The position numbers were made by a program, and so were the translations under genes. A DNA stretch of 64,000 bases from Labedella gwakjiensis (GTDB lineage: Bacteria; Actinomycetota; Actinomycetes; Actinomycetales; Microbacteriaceae): positions 3,100,001 to 3,164,000 of the forward strand of contig NZ_PYAU01000001.1 in the NCBI RefSeq assembly GCF_003014675.1, read 5' to 3'. Shown here piece by piece: positions 49,790 through 59,864 of the stretch. The notes beneath the pieces were generated by a model. It searched no databases, was not told the origin of the DNA, and saw nothing but the letters and a program-made list of their open reading frames with translations. The stretch's first letter is position 1, and every line of letters begins with the position of its first letter.

Positions 49790-52700
49790 ATGTTCACGAA
49801 GATCCTGGTCGCCAACCGCGGGGAGATCGCCATTCGGGCGTTCCGCGCCGCCTACGAACTCGGGGCGCAGACCGTCGCGGTGTTCCCCTATGAGGACCGG
49901 AACTCGTTCCATCGCCTCAAAGCGGACGAGGCGTACCAGATCGGCGAAGAGGGTCACCCCGTCCGCGCCTATCTGTCCGTCGACGAGATCATCCGCGTCG
50001 CACGAGAGAGCGGCGCCGACGCGATCTACCCGGGGTACGGGTTCCTCTCCGAGAACCCGGAGCTCGCCGAGAAGGCTGCCGCTGCCGGAATCACCTTCAT
50101 CGGGCCTCCGTCGAGTGTGCTCGAGATGGCCGGAAACAAGGTCACCGCCAAGGAGCACGCGATCGCTGCGGGAGTGCCCGTCCTGCGGTCGACTCCGGCG
50201 TCGGCCGACGTCGACTCCCTCGTCGCCCAGGCGGAGGACATCGGGTTCCCGCTCTTCGCCAAGGCCGTCGCCGGTGGCGGAGGTCGTGGTATGCGGCGAG
50301 TCGAGCGGTTCGAGGATCTCGCCGCCGCTCTCGCCGAGGCGATGCGCGAGGCGGACAGCGCGTTCGGAGACCCGCGGATGTTCCTCGAGCAGGCGGTACT
50401 GCGGCCCCGCCACATCGAGGTCCAGATCCTCGCCGACGCGAATGGCGAGACGGTCCACCTCTTCGAACGGGACTGCTCGGTTCAGCGCCGGAATCAGAAG
50501 GTCGTCGAGATCGCACCGGCCCCGAACATCTCCGACGAGCTCCGCGCGGCGCTCCACCGCGACGCCGTCGCCTTCGCCCGCTCGATCGGCTACGTCAACG
50601 CCGGAACCGTCGAGTTCCTGGTGGACACAGTCGGCGATCGCGCCGGTGAGCACGTCTTCATCGAGATGAACCCGCGCATCCAGGTGGAGCACACGGTGAC
50701 CGAGGAGGTCACCGACGTCGACCTCGTCCAGTCCCAGATGCGGATCGCGGCGGGGGAGTCGCTCTCCGACCTCGAGCTGCACCAGGAGAACATCCACCTG
50801 CGCGGCGCGGCGCTGCAGTGCCGCATCACGACAGAGGACCCGACTCAGGGCTTCCGCCCCGACACGGGCAAGATCTCCACCTACCGCTCGCCGGGCGGCG
50901 GCGGCATCCGGCTCGACGGTGGCACCGTCGCGTCCGGCGCCCAGATCAGCCCTCACTTCGACTCCATGCTCGCGAAGCTCACGTGCCGTGGACGCGATTT
51001 CCCCGCGGCCGTCAGCCGCGCCCGACGCGCCCTCGCGGAGTTCCGCATCCGCGGCGTGTCCACGAACATCCCCTTCCTCCAGGCCGTCCTGGACGACCCG
51101 TCGTTCGTCGCCGGCGACCTCTCGACGTCCTTCATCGAGGAGCGACCGGAGCTTCTCCGCGGCCGTGTCTCGAAGGACCGCGGGACGAAGATCATGTCGT
51201 GGCTCGCCGACGTGACGGTCAACCACCCGAACGGCGAGCGTCCGTCGGTCGCGGAACCCGCGACGAAGCTCCCGGACATCGACCTCCAGTCGACGCCGCC
51301 GAGCGGCTCCCGTCAGCGTCTGCAGGAACTCGGTCCTCGCGGCTTCGCGGAGGCGCTCCGCGCGCAGACGGCCCTGGCTGTGACGGATACGACGTTCCGC
51401 GACGCGCACCAGTCACTGCTCGCCACACGGGTCCGCACCAAGGAGCTGCTCGCAGCGGCCCCGTACGTCGCCCGGATGACACCCGAACTGCTGTCCGTCG
51501 AGGCCTGGGGCGGGGCGACGTACGACGTCGCGCTGCGATTCCTGGGAGAGGACCCGTGGGAGCGACTCGACTCCTTGCGCGCAGCCCTCCCGAACGTCGC
51601 CATCCAGATGCTCCTCCGCGGTCGCAACACGGTGGGGTACACGCCGTACCCCACGGAGGTCACCTCGGCTTTCGTCGACGAGGCGGCGCGATCGGGCATC
51701 GACATCTTCCGCATCTTCGACGCCTTGAACGACGTCTCGCAGATGCGACCGGCCATCGACGCCGTCCTCGAGACGGGTTCGTCCGTCGCCGAGGTCGCCG
51801 TCTGCTACACCGGTGACCTGCTCGACCCGGCCGAGGACCTCTACACCCTCGACTACTACCTCCGGCTCGCCGACGAGATCGTCTCGGCCGGCGCGCACAT
51901 CCTCGCGATCAAGGACATGGCCGGGCTGCTGCGACCGGCGGCCGCCGCCACCCTGGTCTCAGCCCTCCGCAGTCGATTCGACGTGCCCGTCCACGTGCAC
52001 ACGCACGACACGGCGGGAGGTCAGCTCGCGACGCTCCTCGCGGCGAGCCAGGCCGGGGCCGACGCCGTCGACGTCGCATCTGCCGCGATGGCCGGGACGA
52101 CGAGCCAGCCGGCCGCCTCCGCGCTCGTCGCCGCTCTCGCACACACGGAACGCGACACGGGGCTCTCGCTCCGTGCGGTCAGCGACCTCGAGCCGTACTG
52201 GGAGGCCGTTCGTGCCCTGTACCGCCCGTTCGAGTCCGGACTTCCGGGCCCGACCGGTCGGGTCTACCGCCACGAGATCCCGGGAGGTCAGCTGTCCAAC
52301 CTGCGCCAGCAGGCGATCGCGCTCGGTCTCGCGAACGACTTCGAGCTCATCGAGGACATGTACGCCGCGGCGAACGCCATTCTCGGCCGTGTCCCCAAGG
52401 TGACACCGTCGTCCAAGGTCGTGGGTGACCTCGCGCTCCACCTCGCGGCCGTGAAAGCGGATCCGGCCGATTTCGAGCAGAACCCCGGGGCGTACGACAT
52501 CCCGGACTCGGTCGTGGGCTTCATGGCCGGGGAGCTCGGCGACCTGCCGGGCGGATGGCCCGAACCGTTCCGCTCGAAGGTGCTGGCCGGGCGGAATGTC
52601 GACATCTCCGTCACACCCGTGGGCGACGAAGACCTCGCGGCGCTCAGCGAAGCGGGCGACGGTCGTCGTTCGACACTCAACCGCTTGCTGTTCCCCGCCC

Positions 52701-53197
52701 CGACGAAGCAGTTCCTCGAGACGCGGGAACAGTACGGCGACCTCTCCGTGCTGTCGACGTCCGACTACCTCTACGGTCTCGAGAGCGGTCGCGAGCACGT
52801 CGTCGAGATCAGCAAGGGCGTGCGCCTCTACCTGGGACTCGAAGCCATCGGAGAAGCGGACGAGAAGGGAATGCGAACGGTCATGACGACCCTCAACGGC
52901 CAGCTCAGGCCGTTGTCCGTCCGCGATCGTTCCATCGCCGTCGAGTCGAAGGCAGCGGAGAAGGCCGACCCGTCGAACCCCGGTCACATCGCCGCGCCGT
53001 TCTCGGGTGTCGTGACGGTGAAGATCGACAACGGTGCGACGGTGTCCGCCGGACAGCCCGTCGCCTCGATCGAGGCCATGAAGATGGAGGCGGCCATCAC
53101 GTCGTCCATCGCCGGCGTCGTGGAGCGGGTCGCCATCAAATCCACCCAGCAGGTGGAGGCCGGCGACCTCATCGTCGTCGTCACGCCCGCGTCGTGA
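49790..53197 (+). CDS. pyc: Pyruvate carboxylase
   Basis: An 1135-residue single-chain biotin enzyme making oxaloacetate from pyruvate, bicarbonate and ATP. Biotin carboxylase domain about 1-450 (ILVANRGEIAIR, ATP-grasp AGGGGRGMRRV, EMNPRIQVEHTVTEE), carboxyltransferase about 530-810 (DTTFRDAHQSLLATRVR, VHTHDTAGGQ), PYC_OADA domain, and biotinyl domain at the end with EAMKMEA carrying the biotin lysine. Start ATG 49790 with GAAAGG upstream; an earlier GTG/ATG extension adds a non-conserved stretch. Main anaplerotic enzyme. Confidence 0.96.
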   Translation: MFTKILVANRGEIAIRAFRAAYELGAQTVAVFPYEDRNSFHRLKADEAYQIGEEGHPVRAYLSVDEIIRVARESGADAIYPGYGFLSENPELAEKAAAAGITFIGPPSSVLEMAGNKVTAKEHAIAAGVPVLRSTPASADVDSLVAQAEDIGFPLFAKAVAGGGGRGMRRVERFEDLAAALAEAMREADSAFGDPRMFLEQAVLRPRHIEVQILADANGETVHLFERDCSVQRRNQKVVEIAPAPNISDELRAALHRDAVAFARSIGYVNAGTVEFLVDTVGDRAGEHVFIEMNPRIQVEHTVTEEVTDVDLVQSQMRIAAGESLSDLELHQENIHLRGAALQCRITTEDPTQGFRPDTGKISTYRSPGGGGIRLDGGTVASGAQISPHFDSMLAKLTCRGRDFPAAVSRARRALAEFRIRGVSTNIPFLQAVLDDPSFVAGDLSTSFIEERPELLRGRVSKDRGTKIMSWLADVTVNHPNGERPSVAEPATKLPDIDLQSTPPSGSRQRLQELGPRGFAEALRAQTALAVTDTTFRDAHQSLLATRVRTKELLAAAPYVARMTPELLSVEAWGGATYDVALRFLGEDPWERLDSLRAALPNVAIQMLLRGRNTVGYTPYPTEVTSAFVDEAARSGIDIFRIFDALNDVSQMRPAIDAVLETGSSVAEVAVCYTGDLLDPAEDLYTLDYYLRLADEIVSAGAHILAIKDMAGLLRPAAAATLVSALRSRFDVPVHVHTHDTAGGQLATLLAASQAGADAVDVASAAMAGTTSQPAASALVAALAHTERDTGLSLRAVSDLEPYWEAVRALYRPFESGLPGPTGRVYRHEIPGGQLSNLRQQAIALGLANDFELIEDMYAAANAILGRVPKVTPSSKVVGDLALHLAAVKADPADFEQNPGAYDIPDSVVGFMAGELGDLPGGWPEPFRSKVLAGRNVDISVTPVGDEDLAALSEAGDGRRSTLNRLLFPAPTKQFLETREQYGDLSVLSTSDYLYGLESGREHVVEISKGVRLYLGLEAIGEADEKGMRTVMTTLNGQLRPLSVRDRSIAVESKAAEKADPSNPGHIAAPFSGVVTVKIDNGATVSAGQPVASIEAMKMEAAITSSIAGVVERVAIKSTQQVEAGDLIVVVTPAS

Positions 53198-53202
53198 GGA
53201 AT

Positions 53203-53260
53203 CCGTGCCGCGTCGCCGGCACGGGTCCGTCGGGAGAACCGGTGAGCCCCCTTCGGGGGG
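53203..53260 (+). terminator. Two hairpins after pyc
   Basis: CCGTGCCG pairs with CGGCACGG (53203-53224), and CCCCC-TTCG-GGGGG (53247-53260) forms a second stem closed by the very stable TTCG tetraloop and followed by TT. They probably end the pyc transcript just before the TACACT promoter of the next gene. Confidence 0.6.
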
Positions 53261-53265
53261 TTCAC

Positions 53266-53271
53266 TACACT
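53266..53271 (+). promoter_or_regulatory. -10 box TACACT of ParA/MinD-like gene
   Basis: TACACT about 41 nt before the GTG at 53313; a GAAAGGGGG ribosome site lies in the resulting leader. Confidence 0.45.
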
Positions 53272-53312
53272 TGATGGCGCCCGAACGCTCATCTCGAAAG
53301 GGGGCACCTCGC

Positions 53313-55502
53313 GTGTCCGACTCCATCCCTCGCTCGACCGGTCGGCCGTCGGCCGTCCGCGCCCGACGCAGCGCCGTCGACCACGTCGCCGACCACGGGG
53401 ACACGCACGAGCTCCCCGAGCTCTTCGACGGTGTGTCCGTCGACGCCGCGTCCATCTCGACCTCGACGTTCTCCATCGTGCCCCAGTCGCTTCCCGCCAC
53501 GATCGACGAGGACCTCCTCGACGACGACGACGTCGTCGCGTCCGAGGTCGAACCGGATGAGACCCCCTCCGCGCCCCTCGACGACGTCCGTGCGCCGGTG
53601 ACGGACGCGAAGGCACCTGCCCCGGTGATCGTCGCCACGATCGACCAGGACGCCGCACGGTCGGTGACGGCCTCGCCCGACAGCCCGACGTCCCCAGGGG
53701 CCCGGCGCCCCGCCGCGAAGCGTCCTGCCGCGAAGCGTCCTGCCGCGAAGCGATCCGGTGCACCGTCGTCCGGCTCGGTCGAGTCCGGGGCCTCGCCGTC
53801 CGAGGCTCCAGAGTCTGCGTCCGAACCGCCCACGACGACGGCAGCCGCATCGACGAAGGCGACGCCGAGGAGGACCACACCGAAGGGTCCGGCATCGACA
53901 CCGTCCGACGCCGAGCCCGCCGTGTCGAAAGGTTCCGCGTCGAAGGTCGCCACGTCGAAGCCTGCCGCGTCGAAGCCTGCCGCGTCGAAGCCTGCTTCGT
54001 CGAAGACGGCCGCGTCGAAGACGGCCGCATCCAAGCCCGCCGCGTCGAAGCCTGCGCCGTCGAAGGCTTCCGCATCCAAGCCGCCCGCGTCGAAGGCTCC
54101 TGTGTCGAAGGCTCCTGTGTCGAAGCCGAGGTCGAAGGCACCGGCGTCGAAGCCCGCCGCGTCGGCCCCCGCCGTCCCGGTCGAGCCGGCCTCGAATCCC
54201 GGGTCGTCGACGCCGACCCCGACCGACCCCGACACGCCGACGACGGAAGCAGCGGAGTCGTCGATCGGGCGCCGGGACACCCCGCCCGTCCGGCTCGCAT
54301 CGGACACGATCGTCGTGGACCTTCCTCCGGTCGAGGACCTCGAGGTTCCCGCCGACGAGCGCGCCGTCGCGATCGAGGAGGTTCCCGTGACGACGACGGA
54401 GCACCTGGAGGCGCCGACGAGTTCGGTTGCCGTCACCGCCGCCCCGACGGGTTCGGCCGACCGGGAGGATCACGTCGAGGAGACGCCGAGCGCCCCGGCC
54501 TTCGCGGGGATGAGCGTCGCGCGCGCCTTGGCCGGCGCCCCGGAGTCGTCGTCGATGCTCACGGCCGAGCGTCTGCTCGAGGGCAGCCGTGACACCCGCC
54601 GGGTCCCGGAGGGCTTCTGGCAGAAGCTCATCTTCACCGCCTCCGGACGACGGATCCGTCTCGCGGATTCGAAGGCGGCGCAAGCCCGCATCGCTCTGAC
54701 GGCCCGCATCGCCAAGCCGCTCACGGGAGGCGCGCGGTTCGTGCCGGTCCTCACGCGGAAGGGGGGCGTCGGCAAGACCACGATCACGACCCTGCTCGGT
54801 ATGGCCCTCGCCGACGCGCGCGATGACCGAGTCATCGCGGTCGATGCGAACCCGGACCGTGGGACGCTCGCGGAGCGCCTGTCGCGCCGGAGCGAGCACA
54901 CGGTGCGCGATCTCGTGCGCGGTGCGGACGAGGTGGTGGGCTATGCGGAGTTCTCGGCGCTCGTCTCCCGAGACATGACCCGTCTCGACGTCCTCGCGTC
55001 CGACACCGACCCCCACATCTCCCAGGCGTTCGACGAGCACGATTATGACGTCGTCGCCCGGCTGGCCTCGCAGTACTACTCGATCGTCCTGACCGATTGC
55101 GGCACGGGGATCGTGCACTCGGTCATGTCGGCGACGCTCCGTCACGCGGACACGCTCGTCATCGTGTCGGGTACGAGCCTGGACGAGGCGCGCAGCGCCG
55201 CCGAGACGCTGTCGTGGCTCGAGGCCAACGGCTACGCGGACCTCGCCGCGCACGCCGTCGTCGTCATCAACTCGACCACGCCGGGCACCCCGCCCGTGCG
55301 CCTCGACGAGATCGGCAAGCACTTCGAGTCCCGGGTGAGGAGCATCGTCCGCGTCCCGTTCGACGCGCACCTCGCGACGGGTGCTGCCGTCACCTTCGCC
55401 GACCTGCGGCCGGAGACGCGACTCGCTGTCCGAGAGCTCGCGGCGATCGTCGTCGAGGGGCTCCCCGTCGGCCGACCCAGAAAGGCGGGCAGCCGTGGCT
55501 GA
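53313..55502 (+). CDS. EspI-like ParA/MinD ATPase with long disordered N-terminus
   Basis: A 729-residue protein. Residues about 1-430 are low in complexity: an AAKRP repeat near 133-148, then about sixteen copies of a five-residue SKPAA-type repeat (about 205-284), then acidic and Thr/Pro-rich stretches. Residues about 480-725 form a MinD/ParA-type ATPase: [33 protein letters not shown] and VLTDCGTGI. The DANPD motif and layout resemble mycobacterial EspI and related ESX-associated ATPases, but no type VII secretion gene is near. The lysine-rich tail could bind nucleic acid or a polar scaffold. It overlaps the deformylase gene by 8 nt. Confidence 0.75.
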   Translation: MSDSIPRSTGRPSAVRARRSAVDHVADHGDTHELPELFDGVSVDAASISTSTFSIVPQSLPATIDEDLLDDDDVVASEVEPDETPSAPLDDVRAPVTDAKAPAPVIVATIDQDAARSVTASPDSPTSPGARRPAAKRPAAKRPAAKRSGAPSSGSVESGASPSEAPESASEPPTTTAAASTKATPRRTTPKGPASTPSDAEPAVSKGSASKVATSKPAASKPAASKPASSKTAASKTAASKPAASKPAPSKASASKPPASKAPVSKAPVSKPRSKAPASKPAASAPAVPVEPASNPGSSTPTPTDPDTPTTEAAESSIGRRDTPPVRLASDTIVVDLPPVEDLEVPADERAVAIEEVPVTTTEHLEAPTSSVAVTAAPTGSADREDHVEETPSAPAFAGMSVARALAGAPESSSMLTAERLLEGSRDTRRVPEGFWQKLIFTASGRRIRLADSKAAQARIALTARIAKPLTGGARFVPVLTRKGGVGKTTITTLLGMALADARDDRVIAVDANPDRGTLAERLSRRSEHTVRDLVRGADEVVGYAEFSALVSRDMTRLDVLASDTDPHISQAFDEHDYDVVARLASQYYSIVLTDCGTGIVHSVMSATLRHADTLVIVSGTSLDEARSAAETLSWLEANGYADLAAHAVVVINSTTPGTPPVRLDEIGKHFESRVRSIVRVPFDAHLATGAAVTFADLRPETRLAVRELAAIVVEGLPVGRPRKAGSRG
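53711..53755 (+). repeat. 15-bp coding tandem repeat (AAKRP)
   Basis: Three tandem 15-bp units around GCCGCGAAGCGTCCT, encoding Ala-Ala-Lys-Arg-Pro, inside the disordered part of the EspI-like protein. Confidence 0.7.
53925..54163 (+). repeat. 15-bp coding tandem repeat (SKPAA)
   Basis: About sixteen imperfect 15-bp units around TCGAAGCCTGCCGCG, each encoding Ser-Lys-x-x-Ala. Units vary mostly at the third and fourth codons; several neighbours are identical, suggesting recent expansion. Some are shortened (SKPR). Confidence 0.8.
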
Positions 55503-55986
55503 ACGCGAAATCCGCCTGTTCGGCGATCCCATCCTCAAGACCGCGTGCGAACCGATCGGTGAGATCACGGACAAGGTGAGGGGACTCGTCGAGGACCTCG
55601 TCGACTCCGTCGCGCTTCCCGGACGTGCCGGGGTGGCCGCCAACCAGATCGGTGTGGGCCTGCGCGCGTTCAGCTACAACATCGACGGCCAGATCGGGTA
55701 TGTCATCAATCCCGTCCTCGTCGAGGTCGACGGTGAGCCCGAGCCGGTCGACGAGGGCTGTCTCTCGGTTCCGGGGCTCTGGTACCCCACGATGCGTCAT
55801 CCGTTCGCGCGCGTCGTGGGGATCGACCTCGACGGCCGCGACATCGAGGTCTCGGGCACGGGTGTGCTCGCACAGGCGCTGCAACACGAGACCGATCACC
55901 TCGACGGGAAGCTCTACCTCGATCGACTCGACAAGGAGAACCGCCGCGCCGCCATGAAGCAGGTGCGCGAGTCCACCTGGTTCTGA
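55495..55986 (+). CDS. def: Peptide deformylase
   Basis: A 163-residue metalloenzyme removing the N-formyl group from new proteins. Three motifs are seen: GVAANQIGV (GxGxAAxQ-like), EGCLSVPG with the metal Cys, and QHETDHLDG with the two metal His and catalytic Glu. The first Gly of motif 1 varies (GRAGVAANQ). GTG start overlaps the stop of the EspI-like gene by 8 nt, so it depends on upstream translation. Confidence 0.94.
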   Translation: MAEREIRLFGDPILKTACEPIGEITDKVRGLVEDLVDSVALPGRAGVAANQIGVGLRAFSYNIDGQIGYVINPVLVEVDGEPEPVDEGCLSVPGLWYPTMRHPFARVVGIDLDGRDIEVSGTGVLAQALQHETDHLDGKLYLDRLDKENRRAAMKQVRESTWF

Positions 55987-55994
55987 CGCCGGAC

Positions 55995-56056
55995 CCGACG
56001 CGCGAAGATCCCCGGTGTGCACGACGAGTCGTGCGCGCCGGGGATCCTCGCGTCGG
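55995..56056. terminator. Large convergent hairpin
   Basis: A long imperfect stem: CCGACGCG...GATCCCCGG pairs with CCGGGGATC...CGCGTCGG with a 2-nt bulge and one mismatch, and an inner perfect stem GCACGAC/GTCGTGC with a 2-nt gap. It lies between the converging def and acyl-CoA ligase genes and probably ends both. Confidence 0.65.
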
Positions 56057-56065
56057 ACGAATCTG

Positions 56066-57892
56066 TCAGCCGACGGTCGAGACGCCCTGGGTCGGCGGGG
56101 GAGTGACCGTGTAGATGCCCTGGATGGCGTCGGCGAAGTCCGAGAGGATCACGTTGCGCTTGATGCTCATCTTCGGCGTGAGGTGTCCGGAGGCTTCCGT
56201 GAACTCGGTCGGCAGCACCACGAACTTCCGGATCGACTCCGCACGCGACACCTTCGTGTTGGCCGCATCGATCGCCCGCTGGATCTCCGCGAGCACTACG
56301 GGGTTCGTGGAGGCCTGCTCGAGCGTGAGGGCCTTGTCCTGCCCGTTGTTCTCGAGCCAGCTGGGGAGCATCTCGGGGTCGAGCGTGATGAGGGCTGCGA
56401 TGAACGGCTTCTGATCTCCAACGACGACGACCTGGCCGACCACCGGGTTCGAGCGGATGGGGTCCTCGAGAGCCGCGGGAGCCACGTTCTTGCCGCCGGC
56501 CGTGACGATGATCTCCTTCTTGCGGCCCGTGATGGTGAGGAAACCGTCCGCGTCGAACGACCCGATGTCGCCCGTCTTGAACCACTCGCCGTCGAAGGAC
56601 TCGGCCGTCGCCGCCGGGTTCTTCCAGTACTCGCGGAAGACGTTGATGCCCGAGACCTCGACCTCGCCGTCGTCCATGATCCTGATGCCGACGCCCGGGA
56701 GGGCCGGGCCCACCGTGCCGATCTTCGACCTGTCGGCGAGGTTGACGCTTGCCGGAGCCGTCGTCTCGGTGAGCCCGTAGCCCTCGAGGATCACGATGCC
56801 GAGGCTGTGGAAGAAGTGGCCCAGGCGAGGGCCGAGCGGCGCGGATCCCGACACGGCGTACTCGACGCGTCCGCCCATCGCCGTGCGCAGCTTGCTGTAC
56901 ACGAGACGGTCGAAGAGGCGGAACTTGAGCTTCAGCCCGAGGGGTACTGACCCGGCCTCCTGAGCCTTGCTGTACGCGACGGCGACGTCGGCGGCCGCCC
57001 GGAAGATCTTCCCCTTGCCTCCGGCTTCGGCCTTCTGCTCCGCCGAGTTGTAGACCTTCTCGAAGACGCGCGGGACGGCGAGCAGGAACGTCGGCTTGAA
57101 CGAGCCGAGCGAGGGCAGGAGCTGTCGCGTGTCCGGCTGGTGACCCGTCTTGACGCCGCCGTGCACGGCGAGGATCGAGATGAACCGGGCGAAGATGTGG
57201 GCAGTCGTGATGAAGAGCAGGGTTGAAGCGCCGGGGTGCACGATGTCGCTCATGGCCACAGCGGCATTGCGCGAGAGTTCGACGAAGTTCGAGTGCGTCA
57301 GGACGCAGCCCTTCGGCTTCCCAGTCGACCCCGACGTGTAGATGAGGGTCGCGATGTCGGCGCCGGTGGCGAGGGAGCGACGGCGCTCGATCTCCTCGTC
57401 GGAGACCCCGGTTCCCGACGCGGCGAGCTTGTCGAGGTCTCCGAGATCGACCTGCCACACCGAACGGATGAGGGGGAGGTCGCCGTGGACCTCGTCGAAT
57501 CGCGAGAAGTGCTCGGCCGTCTCGACGATCATCGCGACGGCGCCGGAGTCGGTGAGGTTCCAGTGGACCTGGCTCGGCGCGCTCGTCTCGTACACGGGCA
57601 CGAGGATCGCTCCCGCGAACCATGTTGCGAAGTCGACGAGCGTCCACTCGTAGCGGGTCTTGCACATGAAGCCGATCTTGTCGCCGGGTTCGATCCCCGC
57701 GGCGACGAGTCCCTTCGCGAGCGCGATGACCTGACGGTGGAACTCCTTCGCCGAGACGTCCACCCAGTCGCCGTTGCGCGGCACGGCGAACAACGCTCCA
57801 TCGGGGGTCGCGGCGACGCGATCGACCAGGAGGTCGGTGGCGTTGGCCTGAGGGTCGGCTGGGACGACGGCGGGTGCGACGAACTGTTCCAC
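56066..57892 (-). CDS. Long-chain acyl-CoA synthetase (FadD15 type)
   Basis: A 608-residue AMP-forming ligase of the large long-chain acyl-CoA synthetase group. Motifs: YTSGSTGKPKGCVLTHSN (about residues 180-197), GYGLTETTAP, KTGDIGSFD and the catalytic Lys region near the C-terminus (LTPKMSIKRN). It activates fatty acids with CoA for lipid synthesis. Start is GTG 57892, because AAAGGAG lies 5 nt upstream of it; the longer frame from 57925 would begin before this site. Followed, divergently, by the glucokinase gene. Confidence 0.92.
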   Translation of the reverse strand: MEQFVAPAVVPADPQANATDLLVDRVAATPDGALFAVPRNGDWVDVSAKEFHRQVIALAKGLVAAGIEPGDKIGFMCKTRYEWTLVDFATWFAGAILVPVYETSAPSQVHWNLTDSGAVAMIVETAEHFSRFDEVHGDLPLIRSVWQVDLGDLDKLAASGTGVSDEEIERRRSLATGADIATLIYTSGSTGKPKGCVLTHSNFVELSRNAAVAMSDIVHPGASTLLFITTAHIFARFISILAVHGGVKTGHQPDTRQLLPSLGSFKPTFLLAVPRVFEKVYNSAEQKAEAGGKGKIFRAAADVAVAYSKAQEAGSVPLGLKLKFRLFDRLVYSKLRTAMGGRVEYAVSGSAPLGPRLGHFFHSLGIVILEGYGLTETTAPASVNLADRSKIGTVGPALPGVGIRIMDDGEVEVSGINVFREYWKNPAATAESFDGEWFKTGDIGSFDADGFLTITGRKKEIIVTAGGKNVAPAALEDPIRSNPVVGQVVVVGDQKPFIAALITLDPEMLPSWLENNGQDKALTLEQASTNPVVLAEIQRAIDAANTKVSRAESIRKFVVLPTEFTEASGHLTPKMSIKRNVILSDFADAIQGIYTVTPPPTQGVSTVG

Positions 57893-58064
57893 GTCAACTC
57901 CTTTGATGGCGCGAGCGATTGTCACCCCATCCTAAGCCGGTCGGCGCCCGCGACACGGCGCCGATGGGTCGTCGATGGCGCCCATGCGGCGCTCCGCATA
58001 CACTCGGGGAGGTCGCGCGTCCAGCTGATGGGCGCTGCAAGGACAGTCCTGGAGGTAGTAGCGC

Positions 58065-59027
58065 GTGCTCGCGATCGGAATCGACATCGGTGGAACGAAG
58101 ATCGCCGGAGCACTCGTCGACGAGGACGGGACGATCGTGAGCGAGGCGCGCGTACCGTCGCCTGCCTCGTCGTCGACCGCGATCGAGGACGCTGTGGTCG
58201 CCATGGTGCAGGAGCTCGCGGTGGGACACGACGTCGCGGGTGTCGGCGTCGCGGCGGCCGGTTTCATCGACGCTGCGCAGTCCACCGTCTACTACGCCCC
58301 CAACCTGAGCTGGCGGAACGAGCCGTTCGAGGCGAAGCTGACCGCGCGGCTCGGTCTCCCCGTCGTCATCGAGAACGACGCCAACGCGGCGGGTTGGGCG
58401 GAGTTCCGATTCGGCGCCGGTCGCCTCGTGAGCGACATGGTCATGCTGACGATCGGCACGGGGGTCGGCGGGGCGATCGTCATCGGAGACGCGCTGTTCC
58501 GCGGCGGGTTCGGCGTCGGCGCGGAGATCGGCCACATGAGGGTCGTACCCGGCGGGCTGCCGTGCGGCTGCGGTGAGCGCGGCTGCATCGAGCAGTACGC
58601 GTCGGGCCGCGCGCTCCTCCGCTACGCGAACGAGCTCGCCGACGCCGGCGGGATCGGCCAGGCGCTCGCCGATCGGCGGTCGGTGGCTCCTCTCGACGGG
58701 CAGGTCCTCTCCGAGCTCATCATGTCGGGCGACGGCGGCGCGCTCGCCGCCCTCCGACAGGTGGGCAGCTGGATCGGCGAGGCGAGCGCGAGCCTCGGTG
58801 CGATCCTCGACCCGCAGCTGTTCGTGATCGGAGGAGGGGTGGCCCAGTCGGGCGACCTGCTCCTCGAGCCGATCCGCCAGGCGTACATCGACCACGTGCC
58901 TGCCCGTGGGTATCACCCCGTGCCCGAGTTCACCATCGCGGAGCTCGTCAACGACGCCGGTGTGGTCGGCGCGGCCGACCTCGCCCGCATCAGCGCCGAG
59001 CGGCGTCTCCGCGGCGCGCGGATCTAG
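58065..59027 (+). CDS. ROK family glucokinase
   Basis: A 320-residue sugar kinase of the ROK family. ATP motif IDIGGTKIAGA (about residues 6-16), catalytic Asp in IENDANAAGWAE (about 105), and the zinc motif CGCGERGCIEQYASG (about 167-181). It phosphorylates glucose to glucose-6-phosphate with ATP; some actinobacterial members prefer polyphosphate, but the polyphosphate-type pocket is not evident. GGAGGT precedes the GTG. PlsC-type acyltransferase gene follows after 27 nt. Confidence 0.92.
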   Translation: MLAIGIDIGGTKIAGALVDEDGTIVSEARVPSPASSSTAIEDAVVAMVQELAVGHDVAGVGVAAAGFIDAAQSTVYYAPNLSWRNEPFEAKLTARLGLPVVIENDANAAGWAEFRFGAGRLVSDMVMLTIGTGVGGAIVIGDALFRGGFGVGAEIGHMRVVPGGLPCGCGERGCIEQYASGRALLRYANELADAGGIGQALADRRSVAPLDGQVLSELIMSGDGGALAALRQVGSWIGEASASLGAILDPQLFVIGGGVAQSGDLLLEPIRQAYIDHVPARGYHPVPEFTIAELVNDAGVVGAADLARISAERRLRGARI

Positions 59028-59054
59028 AGCGACAGAGTCGAGCGAAGGATCACC

Positions 59055-59741
59055 GTGTTCTACTGGTTCATGAAGCACATCGTCGCCGGACCCCTGATGA
59101 AGGCCCTCTTCCGGCCATGGGTCGTCGGCGCGGAGAACATCCCGCGCACAGGCGGAGTCATCCTCGCGAGCAACCACCTCTCGGTGATCGACTCCGTCTT
59201 CCTCCCGCTCTACCTCGACAGGCGGATCTCGTTCCTCGCGAAGAGCGACTACTTCACCGGAACGGGCTTCACGGGCTGGCTCACCCGGACGTTCATGCGT
59301 GCGACGGGTCAGCTTCCGATCGACCGCTCGGGCGGCAAGGCGTCGGAAGCCTCCCTGAACACCGGCCTCGGCGTCCTCGGCCGAGGTGAACTCCTCGGGA
59401 TCTACCCGGAGGGTACGCGCAGCCCGGACGCCCGGATGTACCGGGGGCGCACGGGTGTGGCGCGGATGGTTCTCGAGGCGGGCGTCCCGATCGTGCCGGT
59501 GGCGATGATCGACACCGAGAAGGTCATGCCGATCGGCACGCGCCTCCCGAAGCTCCGCCGCCCGGGCATCATCATCGGCGAGCCGCTCGACTTCTCCCGC
59601 TTCGAGGGGCTCGAGGGCGACCGTTTCGTGCTCCGATCGATCACGGACGAGCTCATGTACGAGCTCAACCGCCTGAGCGGCCAGGAGTATGTGGACGTCT
59701 ACGCCACGACCATGAAGAACAAGCCGAGCCCCGCGCGCTGA
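59055..59741 (+). CDS. plsC: 1-acyl-glycerol-3-phosphate acyltransferase (PlsC)
   Basis: A 228-residue acyltransferase. H-x4-D is in NHLSVIDSV (about residues 38-46), and the acceptor motif is YPEGTRSPD (about 116-124), both fully conserved. This is the standard lysophosphatidate acyltransferase of actinobacteria, adding the second acyl chain in phosphatidate synthesis. GAAGGA precedes the GTG. It lies between glucokinase and DAHP synthase, a common actinobacterial arrangement. Confidence 0.92.
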   Translation: MFYWFMKHIVAGPLMKALFRPWVVGAENIPRTGGVILASNHLSVIDSVFLPLYLDRRISFLAKSDYFTGTGFTGWLTRTFMRATGQLPIDRSGGKASEASLNTGLGVLGRGELLGIYPEGTRSPDARMYRGRTGVARMVLEAGVPIVPVAMIDTEKVMPIGTRLPKLRRPGIIIGEPLDFSRFEGLEGDRFVLRSITDELMYELNRLSGQEYVDVYATTMKNKPSPAR

Positions 59742-59792
59742 GGCTTCCGCGCGGCCGTCGTCATGGTCGGCCGGGTCCCTCGCGATTCGAGA

Positions 59793-59798
59793 TAGGCT
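59793..59798 (+). promoter_or_regulatory. -10 box TAGGCT of DAHP synthase gene
   Basis: TAGGCT with a predicted transcript start near 59805, leaving a leader of about 60 nt before the GTG at 59865. Confidence 0.5.
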
Positions 59799-59822
59799 GG
59801 CGGTCGAAACCCACCCGATACC

Positions 59823-59840
59823 CGGGCATCTCCATGCCCG
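59823..59840 (+). promoter_or_regulatory. Hairpin in DAHP synthase mRNA leader
   Basis: CGGGCAT and ATGCCCG, a 7-bp stem with a CTCC loop, about 12 nt before the AGGAAA ribosome site. It might modulate translation; there is no visible leader peptide rich in aromatic codons. Confidence 0.35.
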
Positions 59841-59864
59841 CTCGACGATCAGGAAACAACCCTC

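Noticed and set aside
49712-51409. Upstream extension of the ParA frame by over 560 codons
   Set aside because: It is antisense to pyc. The [11 protein letters not shown] block belongs at the N-terminus, and GTG 49711 is a natural start.
53289-55643. 784-codon minus-strand frame
   Set aside because: Antisense to the EspI-like gene; its glycine/arginine repeats are only the complement of the SKPAA coding repeat.
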